NCBI GenBank assembly: GCA_024695225.1
Contig: JAILIO010000248.1
Coordinates: forward strand, 1 to 5,776
Origin: Lachnospiraceae bacterium
GTDB taxonomy: Bacteria > Bacillota > Clostridia > Lachnospirales > Lachnospiraceae
DNA: 5,776 nucleotides
Direction of reading: 5' to 3'
Below, one piece after another: positions 1 to 5,776 of this stretch (position 1 is its first letter; every line of letters begins with the position of its first letter). A model generated the notes under the pieces. It did no database searches, was not told the DNA's origin, and saw only the letters and a list, made by a program, of their open reading frames with translations. The position numbers and the translations under genes were made by a program.

Positions 1-1060
1 CCTTCCAGCGGACACTGGGGTTGTTGTCCATGAAGTGGTCGTTGTAACGCCGCCAGCCGGGCTTTGCCAGGTTGTCTCCCAACTGGCTGTTCCTTATGGG
101 AGTTGCTTCCTGACAGAGATCCGCGCAGGCCTGGTCCAAAGCCACAGGATCGAATGAGGCCAGCATGCCGATGTTTGGCAGGATGGGGGCATCATTTTCG
201 TCATGGCAGTCACAGTTGGGAGACACATCCATGATGAGGCTTACATGGAAGGTGGGTCTTCCGTGGCATATGGCCTGGGTGTATTCTGCGATCTTCCGGC
301 AGAGCTTTTCATTTGCAGTGTCGTCAATGGTGGTGATGGCGTCGAAACGGCAGGCTCCGATACAGCGTCCGCAGCCCTTGCACTTTTCGGGGTCTATGGA
401 TGCCTTGTGGTCATCGCCGTAGGAAATGGCATTGCTTCCGCACTGTGTGGCGCATTTCTGACAGCCCCTGCACAGCTCTTTTTCTATCACGGGCTGTCCT
501 TCGTTATGCTGCTGCATTTTGCCTGCCCGGCTTCCTCCGCCCATGCCCAGGTTTTTCAGAGCGCCGCCAAAACCCGTGCATTCATGGCCCTTGAAGTGGG
601 TGAGGGAGATCACTATGTCTGCGTCCATAAGTGCGCGGCCGATAAGGGCAGTTTTGCAGAACTCACCGTTTTCCACAGGGACTTCAACATCGTCCGTACC
701 CTTGAGCCCGTCGCCTATGATCACATGGCAGCCTGTGGTGATGGAATTGAAACCATTCATCTCTGCATTTTTCAGGTGGTCTATGGCATTTGAACGATAA
801 CCGGGGTAGAGAGTGTTGCAGTCTGTGAGGAAGGGGATGCCTCCCAACTCTTTTACCAGATCCGCCACAGCCTTTACATAGTTTGGCCTCAGATAGGCCA
901 TGTTGCCAAGCTCTCCGAAGTGCATTTTTATAGCCACATATTTATTGTCGAAGTCGATGTCGGAGATCCCTGCAGCCCTGCAGAGATTCTGGAGCTTCAG
1001 GCACTGGCTCACGCCTGTTGTGGTTCTGAAGTCTGTAAAAAATACATCTGCTTTTTTCAT
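1..1060 (-). CDS. DUF362 domain-containing protein with two 4Fe-4S ferredoxin motifs (C-terminus cut by window edge)
   Basis: The frame reads from ATG at 1060 down to the left edge without a stop, giving 353 codons of a protein that in this family is usually around 370 residues, so only the tail is missing. Seen in the sequence: an N-terminal DUF362 part with MHFGE (46-50) and THFKGH (154-159) followed by a glycine-rich GGALKNLGMGGG stretch (165-176); two cysteine clusters, C197-C200-C203-C207 and C227-C230-C233-C237, each spaced CxxCxxCxxxC as in bacterial 2[4Fe-4S] ferredoxins; and the family's DPVALD motif at 304-309. No signal peptide or membrane segment is visible, so it should be cytoplasmic. 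The family is known as iron-sulfur proteins of poorly defined function, and some are annotated simply as 4Fe-4S binding proteins; an electron-transfer role is inferred. The start is supported by GAGAGGT six bases upstream. The proline that normally follows the fourth cysteine is absent in both clusters (Gly and Arg instead). Transcribed divergently from the antiporter gene. Confidence 0.93.
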   Translation of the reverse strand, partial: MKKADVFFTDFRTTTGVSQCLKLQNLCRAAGISDIDFDNKYVAIKMHFGELGNMAYLRPNYVKAVADLVKELGGIPFLTDCNTLYPGYRSNAIDHLKNAEMNGFNSITTGCHVIIGDGLKGTDDVEVPVENGEFCKTALIGRALMDADIVISLTHFKGHECTGFGGALKNLGMGGGSRAGKMQQHNEGQPVIEKELCRGCQKCATQCGSNAISYGDDHKASIDPEKCKGCGRCIGACRFDAITTIDDTANEKLCRKIAEYTQAICHGRPTFHVSLIMDVSPNCDCHDENDAPILPNIGMLASFDPVALDQACADLCQEATPIRNSQLGDNLAKPGWRRYNDHFMDNNPSVRWK

Positions 1061-1066
1061 TCTGAT

Positions 1067-1073
1067 ACCTCTC
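1067..1073 (-). promoter_or_regulatory. Ribosome binding site of the DUF362 gene
   Basis: On the minus strand GAGAGGT lies six bases before the ATG at 1060. It fixes that ATG as the start and fits the Shine-Dalgarno consensus. Confidence 0.75.
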
Positions 1074-1101
1074 TGAAACGATTTGTGTTTTTATTCAGAA
1101 A

Positions 1102-1130
1102 ATTATATCATTGCAGTTAAAGATTTTCTA
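1102..1130 (-). promoter_or_regulatory. Putative sigma-70/sigma-A promoter for the DUF362 gene
   Basis: On the minus strand a perfect -10 box TATAAT (plus-strand 1102-1107) is preceded, after exactly 17 bases, by TAGAAA (1125-1130), which matches four of six positions of the TTGACA -35 consensus. Transcription would begin near 1095, giving a leader of about 35 bases before the ATG at 1060. The -10 box and the spacing are seen directly; activity is inferred. Confidence 0.6.
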
Positions 1131-1200
1131 CGGTAAATGTGATCAAAACTGCGGAAAATCATAAAAATAATGCTTTTTTTAATTTTACTTTTGTAAATAA

Positions 1201-1220
1201 TGCTGTGAGATTTCACGGCA
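1201..1220. promoter_or_regulatory. Inverted repeat (candidate operator or leader hairpin) upstream of the antiporter gene
   Basis: The arms TGCTGTGA (1201-1208) and TCACGGCA (1213-1220) flank the four-base centre GATT. Seven of eight pairs are perfect and the eighth is a T-G pair, so it could fold in RNA as an eight-pair stem with a tetraloop. As DNA it reads TGTGA-N4-TCACG, resembling the half-sites bound by the Crp/Fnr family, with the four-base spacing seen for Fnr rather than the six of Crp. It directly follows a weak -10 candidate (AATAAT, 1196-1201) and ends 11 bases before the Shine-Dalgarno sequence, a suitable place for a repressor site or a translational control hairpin. It lacks a following U-tract, so it is not a terminator in either direction. 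Confidence 0.45.
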
Positions 1221-1231
1221 GTTCAGATAAT

Positions 1232-1238
1232 GGAGGAG
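1232..1238 (+). promoter_or_regulatory. Ribosome binding site of the antiporter gene
   Basis: GGAGGAG is a near-ideal Shine-Dalgarno sequence. Two consecutive ATG codons follow, at 1242 and 1245. The GGAGG core lies five bases from the first and eight from the second, so the second ATG may be the real start; the protein would differ by one methionine only. Confidence 0.85.
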
Positions 1239-1241
1239 TGA

Positions 1242-2483
1242 ATGATGTCAGGCTTTTTGGGTAATGCGGTATTTCTTCTGCTTTTGATCGTAGTTATAGG
1301 CTATTTCAATGAAAAAGTGACAAAGCTGACCTATGAGATCTCCCTGATGCTCTTCTCCGTTATCGCAGGGCTTGTGATCACGGTCATCACTGCAGCTTTG
1401 AAAGGAAGCACAATGAGCGGTCTTCTTTCACAGGTACAGGTGTTTGACCTGGAGGGGTTCCTGATGGAGGGAGTCCTTTGTTTCATGCTCTTTGCAGGTT
1501 CCTGCCATATGAAGGTCGGGGATTTCAAACGGCTTATGAGACCGGTGGGAGTGCTGGCTTTTGTCACCACGTTTTTGGGAGCGGTCTTTTACGGTCTCCT
1601 GTTTTATGGGATATCTGCACTGCTCGGGTTGTCATTTTCACTTCCCATGTGCCTTATGTTTGGAAGCATCATAGCCCCCACGGACCCTATAGCAGCCACC
1701 AGCATACTGAACAGATTCGGCCTCCCCGCAAATGTCAGCTTTGTCATCCAGGGCGAGTCGCTTTTGAATGACGGGGTGGGGGTGGCGCTTTTTGTGTGTT
1801 TCTCCGGCATGGTGACCATGGAGAAAGGAGGCAGTTTCTTTCAGGTGCTGTTTCAGGAGATCCTGGGGGCAGTTGTGATAGGGGTTCTGATTTCCGTCAT
1901 ACTGTTCAGGCTTTTTGCAGGGACTGACGACAGCAAACGCAGGATATTTATAAGCCTTCTTTCTGTTTCCCTTTCATACTTCATGTGTGAAAGACTGGAA
2001 TGCTCCGGGGCCATAGCATCTGTGGTCTGCGGAGTCATGTACGCCACCCTGACAGACAGGGAATGCGCAAATAAAGACATGTCTGAATTTGAAGAATTCT
2101 GGGAGATCATAGATACTGTCCTGAATTCCGTACTCTATGTGATGCTGGGGCTTTCATTTGTCAGGATCCTGCAGATGGAGAGAGTGCTGCTGCTCTCTGC
2201 TATGGCTGTTCTCTGTAACCTGGCAGCCCGTTTCGCGAGCCTGTACTTAAGCACCTTTCTCATGGGAAAGCTACCTGACGGATACAGTCCCGTGAATTTT
2301 GCAAAACTCCTGACCTGGGGTGGACTCAGGGGCGGACTTTCAATAGCTCTTGCCATGAGTACGTATTCTATGCTTCCGGATAACACATATCATATAGTGC
2401 TGGGCTGCACATATGCCATCGTATTTTTCACCACAGTTGTGCAGGGCTTGTCCATGAAAAAGGTCTACGAGAGAATAAGCTGA
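1242..2483 (+). CDS. Cation:proton antiporter, CPA1/NhaP-type (Na+/H+ exchanger family)
   Basis: A complete 413-residue, very hydrophobic protein with roughly 12 to 13 membrane segments spread from residue 5 to residue 404. It should exchange cytoplasmic Na+ (or K+/Li+) for protons across the cell membrane, serving pH and salt homeostasis. Three family signatures are seen: APTDPIA at 145-151 with Asp148 in the discontinuous-helix region, GESLLNDG at 171-178 with the Asn176-Asp177 ion-binding pair typical of electroneutral CPA1 exchangers, and WGGLRGG at 359-365 with the conserved Arg363. Where most relatives have GLRGA, this one has GLRGG. The C-terminus ends nine residues after QGLSMKK, so the long cytoplasmic regulatory tail of some NhaP/NHE proteins is absent. 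The start follows a strong GGAGGAG. The kinase gene begins 50 bases downstream without a visible terminator, suggesting an operon. The family is certain; the transported cation cannot be read from the sequence. Confidence 0.95.
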   Translation: MMSGFLGNAVFLLLLIVVIGYFNEKVTKLTYEISLMLFSVIAGLVITVITAALKGSTMSGLLSQVQVFDLEGFLMEGVLCFMLFAGSCHMKVGDFKRLMRPVGVLAFVTTFLGAVFYGLLFYGISALLGLSFSLPMCLMFGSIIAPTDPIAATSILNRFGLPANVSFVIQGESLLNDGVGVALFVCFSGMVTMEKGGSFFQVLFQEILGAVVIGVLISVILFRLFAGTDDSKRRIFISLLSVSLSYFMCERLECSGAIASVVCGVMYATLTDRECANKDMSEFEEFWEIIDTVLNSVLYVMLGLSFVRILQMERVLLLSAMAVLCNLAARFASLYLSTFLMGKLPDGYSPVNFAKLLTWGGLRGGLSIALAMSTYSMLPDNTYHIVLGCTYAIVFFTTVVQGLSMKKVYERIS

Positions 2484-2533
2484 AAATACAGAAACCGATG
2501 ATCTGATAAGTATTTTTGCGGGGATTTCAGTAT
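2484..2533 (+). other. Short antiporter-kinase spacer without terminator
   Basis: The 50 bases between the antiporter stop and the kinase ATG hold no GC-rich hairpin followed by T-residues and no convincing promoter. The only translation signal is a GGGGA (2520-2524) nine bases before the ATG at 2534, a weaker ribosome binding site than that of the antiporter. This supports read-through from the antiporter, with the kinase made at a lower level; that last point is inference. Confidence 0.5.
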
Positions 2534-5500
2534 ATGAAAGATATTGTAAAAAACAGGCGGTTGACTACCGTAATTTTGACTGTGCTGCTGTCGGGAGGCA
2601 GCATGGCGGCCCACCATTTTGTCTCCGGGGATATGTTATTTTACACGGAATTCTTTCCCCTTTTCCTGATAGCCATACTGTGCGGATATGTGCCCGCAAT
2701 TATAGGAGTGGTGCTCACCACCATATTCAGGGTGGTTACGGACCCCATGAGCACGTATGTGATGACGGTCTACCTCCTGGCAGTCCTTGCAGTATCAACG
2801 GTAACTGAAAAGAAGTTATTTAAAAGCCTGCCTAAGTCCCTGCTCTTTGGAGTAGTTATAGCGTTTCTCACCGGACCTCTCCAGATCCTTGTGCTCAGGA
2901 TAACCCAGACAGGACAGCTGGGAATGGACCTGGGGCTCAATATGTTCAAGGCGTTTTTATTTGCCGTGCCTGAAAGCGAAGCAGCCATGATCATGGCTTA
3001 TCTGTTGTACAGATATCTTCCCGACAACATAAAACTTCTCTTCCCCAACGGGATCTTTTATGTAAATGAAGAAAAGCAGCGTGAAACATGGATAGATGAC
3101 ATTATCCGTGATATGTCATCAAGACTCTCTTTCAGAGTGACAAGGGTCATTGCCGTGGAAGCCATGATGATCACCATACTTGCGGCATTTGTTTCCATTC
3201 ATCTGATATCTATAACAGACACTGATATCATTACCACCGTAGCCAATGACAGAAGAGAAGATCGGGAGAAGGAGGCCGGAGAGACGGCAGTGGCGGGAGA
3301 AACAGAAGGATCCGGAGAGATAGCAGTGGCCGGAGAAACAGAAGGATCCGGAGAGACGGCAGTGGCCGGAGTGACCGCAGGGACAGATCATACAGATAAT
3401 GAAAGCACCAAAGACATGACAGCCCCCTCCGGAGAAGGTGGACCTCAGCCCGCAGAAGAGGGAACTCAGCAGAGGAGTGCAGGGACACTACCGAAGCCCC
3501 GGGAGGAAACGGGGACGGGTCCCCGGGATGATGCGATGCTTCAGTTAAAAGATGGCACTGTGGTGGGCTTTAATTTCGGCAGCGTCTCCGAATTGAGAGA
3601 CAATATGGAAAACGCCATCGATCTTGGAGAACATGTATTCAATGACGACAGGGGATTTAACCCCTTCAGGGATGTCAGGGAACTGGACCACAGAATCATT
3701 TTTGCATTTTCCTTCAGACTGATCATGATCCTGTTTTCCGCCGCCATAATAATATCCGCTGCCGCCACTGCATACCTGCAGTTTACTGTGGCGCGCCCCA
3801 TAAGGGAAATGTCCCGTACCATGAAGAACTTTGCATATTCAAATAAAGACGGAAGCATAAAAGGGGTGGAGGAACTGTCCAGGATAAAAGTAAAAAGCCA
3901 TGATGAGATAAAGGATCTGCACATGGCTCTTGTGAAGACCATTGAGGATATGGAGAACTACTTGGAACGCCTGAGGGAAGAGGACAGGATAAAAAACGAG
4001 CTGGAGGTTGCAAAGGCTTCCAGCGATGCAAAATCAGCCTTTCTCTCATCCATGAGCCATGAGATCAGGACACCCATAAACGCAGTGCTGGGCTTTGACG
4101 AGATGATCCTCCTGGAAAATAAGGACTCTGAGATCGGCAGATATGCCGGGGATATACAGAGAGCCGGTAAGACCTTGCTGGCCCTGGTCAACGACATCCT
4201 TGATTTCTCCAAGATAGAAGCGGGGAAGATGGAAATAATACCCACCATGTATGAACTCACATCCACCATAAACGATGCGGTCACCATGACTATGTCACAG
4301 GCAAATGATAAAGGATTGTTTTTCGATGTGAATGTGGATCCCAATACCCCGCACCTGCTCAAGGGGGATGAGATCAGGATCAAACAGTGCATGACCAACA
4401 TCCTGTCCAATGCCGTGAAATATACGGAGAAGGGTGGCATAACACTCAGTGTGGGATTTGAAGAGATCCCCGGCACGAGAGAATATATGATGCTGAACAT
4501 TTCTATCAGGGATACCGGTATAGGGATAAAAAAAGAAGATATGGAAAAACTCTTCTCTGCCTTTGACAGGCTGGATCAGGTCAGGAATAAAGCGGTCAAG
4601 GGTACAGGACTTGGCATGTCCATAACAAAGCAGCTCCTGGAAGCCATGGGGTCTGAACTCAAGGTGGAGTCGGAATATGAAAAGGGATCTGTGTTCAGTT
4701 TCTCAGTGAAACAGGAGGTGGTGAAATGGGAAGAGATAGGTGATCTCTCGGAGGCCTTCAGGAAATATGTACCCCAGGAGGGCAGCACAAATAAAAACGA
4801 TGATTTCTATGTTCCCACTGCAAATATCCTTGTAACTGACGACACTGAGAACAATCTCCTTGTGGTGACCAGGCTTCTTAAAAGGACCGGGATACAGATA
4901 GACACTGCGGATTCCGGGGCGAAGACACTGGAACTTGTAAAATCGAAAAAATACGATATTATTTATCTTGACCATATGATGCCGGATATGGATGGCATAG
5001 AGACACTGCATGCCATGGAAAAGCTTGAGGACAATAAAAACTCAGACACCCCCGTCGTAGTCCTCACGGCGAATGCAGTATCCGGCAGCAGGGAAATGTA
5101 TATGAATGAAGGCTTCACAGACTATATGACGAAACCTGTGAGCTATGATTCCCTAAAGAAATCCCTTAAGAAGTTTCTGCCGGAGGAGAAGATAGAAAAA
5201 AAGCCTTTGGAAAATGAAGGCGCTGAGACCCGGGAGGCCGCGGATAAACAGGAGTCATTTGTCCCGGCCCTCAGGGAGATAGAGGGCATCGACTTAAGCG
5301 AAGGCATAAAGAATTCAGGGGACGAAGAGACCCTTGTGGATGTCATCAAAAGGTACGATATGAGTATCGATGACGATTCAGACAGGATAGAGCGGGAACT
5401 TTTGGACAGGAAGATGAAGGACTACACGGTCCATGTCCATGCACTGAAATCTTCCTCCAGGCTTATAGGGGCCGGTGAGCTCTCAGCCATGGCGCTGGAA

Positions 5501-5776
5501 CTTGAAAACCTGGGGAATGAATATCAGAAGCTTGAAGCGGCCGGAGAGACAAAAAGGGCAGGAGAGATACTGGGGGAGATAGAGGAAAAGACCGTGCCGG
5601 CACTTGAACTGTACCGGAGTTACAAGGAGAAACTCCGCCCTGTCACGGGAGCAGGTGAAAGGGGCGGCGCAGACATGTCAGAGAAACCGGAGATATCAAA
5701 AGATGAGCTGACAGAAATGCTTGAGGGCATCAGGGAATTTGCGGAAGCCTTTGATATGGACACTGTTGACAGCGTT
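2534..5776 (+). CDS. Membrane-bound hybrid sensor histidine kinase (LytS-like TM region, HAMP, HisKA, HATPase_c, REC, Hpt); C-terminus cut by window edge
   Basis: One frame of 1081 codons runs from ATG 2534 to the right edge without a stop. Regions in order: about five membrane segments in residues 10-160, resembling the LytS-type five-helix receptor; another membrane helix at 205-227; an extracytoplasmic segment at about 229-389 with 12-residue repeats and a Gly/Glu/Pro-rich linker; a membrane helix at 390-418; HAMP at about 419-480 (RPI, HDEIKDL); a short coiled coil; HisKA with phospho-acceptor His509 in SMSHEIRTPIN; HATPase_c with N-box Asn622/Asn626, DTGIGI (660-665), the F-box around FSAFDRL and GTGLGMS (690-696); a receiver with Asp769/Asp770, phospho-acceptor Asp813, Thr845 and Lys867; and an Hpt domain at about 918-1030 with His969 in HALKSSS. 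All catalytic residues of a His-Asp-His phosphorelay are present, so it should be active and pass phosphate to a separate response regulator not in this window. A helical tail (from 1053) continues past the edge. The signal sensed is unknown. It probably shares a transcript with the antiporter. Confidence 0.95.
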   Translation, partial: MKDIVKNRRLTTVILTVLLSGGSMAAHHFVSGDMLFYTEFFPLFLIAILCGYVPAIIGVVLTTIFRVVTDPMSTYVMTVYLLAVLAVSTVTEKKLFKSLPKSLLFGVVIAFLTGPLQILVLRITQTGQLGMDLGLNMFKAFLFAVPESEAAMIMAYLLYRYLPDNIKLLFPNGIFYVNEEKQRETWIDDIIRDMSSRLSFRVTRVIAVEAMMITILAAFVSIHLISITDTDIITTVANDRREDREKEAGETAVAGETEGSGEIAVAGETEGSGETAVAGVTAGTDHTDNESTKDMTAPSGEGGPQPAEEGTQQRSAGTLPKPREETGTGPRDDAMLQLKDGTVVGFNFGSVSELRDNMENAIDLGEHVFNDDRGFNPFRDVRELDHRIIFAFSFRLIMILFSAAIIISAAATAYLQFTVARPIREMSRTMKNFAYSNKDGSIKGVEELSRIKVKSHDEIKDLHMALVKTIEDMENYLERLREEDRIKNELEVAKASSDAKSAFLSSMSHEIRTPINAVLGFDEMILLENKDSEIGRYAGDIQRAGKTLLALVNDILDFSKIEAGKMEIIPTMYELTSTINDAVTMTMSQANDKGLFFDVNVDPNTPHLLKGDEIRIKQCMTNILSNAVKYTEKGGITLSVGFEEIPGTREYMMLNISIRDTGIGIKKEDMEKLFSAFDRLDQVRNKAVKGTGLGMSITKQLLEAMGSELKVESEYEKGSVFSFSVKQEVVKWEEIGDLSEAFRKYVPQEGSTNKNDDFYVPTANILVTDDTENNLLVVTRLLKRTGIQIDTADSGAKTLELVKSKKYDIIYLDHMMPDMDGIETLHAMEKLEDNKNSDTPVVVLTANAVSGSREMYMNEGFTDYMTKPVSYDSLKKSLKKFLPEEKIEKKPLENEGAETREAADKQESFVPALREIEGIDLSEGIKNSGDEETLVDVIKRYDMSIDDDSDRIERELLDRKMKDYTVHVHALKSSSRLIGAGELSAMALELENLGNEYQKLEAAGETKRAGEILGEIEEKTVPALELYRSYKEKLRPVTGAGERGGADMSEKPEISKDELTEMLEGIREFAEAFDMDTVDSV
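3278..3385 (+). repeat. Three tandem copies of a 36-bp (12-residue) repeat inside the kinase sensor region
   Basis: Copies lie at 3278-3313, 3314-3349 and 3350-3385. The encoded unit is GETAVAGETEGS (residues 249-260), then GEIAVAGETEGS (261-272), then GETAVAGVTAGT (273-284). Copies one and two differ at only three of 36 bases; copy three diverges in its second half. Each of the first two copies ends in GGATCC. The unit keeps the reading frame and is small, acidic and Gly/Ala-rich, so it should form a flexible linker outside the membrane. The high DNA identity points to recent duplication by slippage or unequal recombination. Confidence 0.9.
3497..3528. repeat. GC-rich direct repeat and hairpin inside the kinase gene
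   Basis: CCCCGGGA occurs twice (3497-3504 and 3521-3528). Between and overlapping them, CGGGGA (3510-3515) pairs with TCCCCG (3520-3525) around the four-base loop CGGG. It lies in the part coding for the disordered Pro/Gly/Glu-rich linker, has no T-tract after it and is unlikely to terminate transcription. It may be a place where slippage changes linker length. Confidence 0.55.

Larger units (their letters stand above)
1061..1241. other. AT-rich divergent intergenic region
   Basis: This 181-base region separates the divergent DUF362 and antiporter genes. It is clearly richer in A and T than the flanking genes, with T-runs and A-runs between about 1120 and 1200. It holds the DUF362 promoter, the dyad at 1201-1220 and the antiporter ribosome binding site. 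For the plus strand only weak -10 candidates are seen: AATAAT at 1166-1171 and at 1196-1201, each five of six against TATAAT, neither with a convincing -35 box. No small ORF or structured RNA gene is recognised. Confidence 0.6.

Noticed and set aside
203..793. A 196-codon plus-strand open frame
   Set aside because: It lies wholly antisense to the DUF362 gene, which has recognisable motifs, a ribosome binding site and a promoter. The plus-strand product matches nothing I recognise.
1138..1145. A second TGTGA half-site (1138-1142) overlapping the palindrome TGATCA
   Set aside because: It lacks a matching TCACA-type second arm at usual spacing, and short palindromes like this are expected by chance in AT-rich DNA.
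1163..1186. A-run and T-run (T8 at 1173-1180) as a possible terminator
   Set aside because: Only weak A-T pairing is possible, there is no GC-rich stem, and no gene ends here on either strand.
2484..2533. Terminator between the antiporter and the kinase
   Set aside because: The TTTTT at 2513-2517 is not preceded by a stable stem; the possible CTGA/TCAG pairing is too short and too far apart.
3119..3488. Two overlapping minus-strand open frames with repeated Ser/Cys/Phe- or Leu/Arg-rich stretches
   Set aside because: They are antisense to the kinase's tandem-repeat and linker region; their apparent repeats are the shadow of the 36-bp units, and no ribosome binding site or family similarity supports them.
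3958..4500. A 180-codon minus-strand open frame
   Set aside because: It is antisense to the HisKA and HATPase_c domains of the kinase, whose catalytic motifs are all in the plus-strand frame.

Overview
The window looks like chromosomal DNA of a strictly or mainly anaerobic Firmicute, most likely a Clostridia/Lachnospiraceae-type bacterium. The clues are strong GGAGG-type ribosome binding sites, heavy use of AGA/AGG arginine and ATA isoleucine codons, a DUF362 ferredoxin-like protein, and a hybrid kinase whose receiver (LDHMMPDMDG) and Hpt (HALKSSSRLIGA) motifs are of the kind common in that family. The taxonomic placement is inferred from these features and was not tested by a search.

Layout. 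Bases 1-1060 (minus strand) hold a DUF362-family protein with two 4Fe-4S cluster motifs; its last residues lie beyond the left edge. Bases 1061-1241 are an AT-rich divergent intergenic region. It holds a good sigma-70-type promoter for the DUF362 gene and a perfectly placed 20-bp dyad just upstream of the next gene. Bases 1242-2483 (plus) encode a complete CPA1/NhaP-type Na+(K+)/H+ antiporter of 413 residues. After a 50-bp gap with no recognisable terminator, one uninterrupted frame runs from 2534 to the right edge (1081 codons, no stop). It encodes a large membrane-bound hybrid sensor histidine kinase: a LytS-like multi-pass N-terminus, an extracytoplasmic segment with three 12-residue tandem repeats, HAMP, HisKA, HATPase_c, receiver and Hpt domains.

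How the parts may work together. The antiporter and the kinase lie in the same direction, close together and without an obvious terminator, so they are probably co-transcribed. A reasonable but untested idea is that the kinase senses an ion, envelope or pH-related signal connected with the antiporter's work. The kinase carries its own receiver and Hpt but no DNA-binding output in the visible part, so it should pass phosphate to a separate response regulator outside the window. The DUF362 gene is transcribed divergently from its own promoter and need not be functionally linked.

No gene-free stretch exceeds 300 bases. I see no tRNA, rRNA, CRISPR array, insertion sequence or phage gene, and nothing here amounts to a clearly new biological system. 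The most unusual items are the repeat-bearing sensor region of the kinase and the dyad in front of the antiporter.
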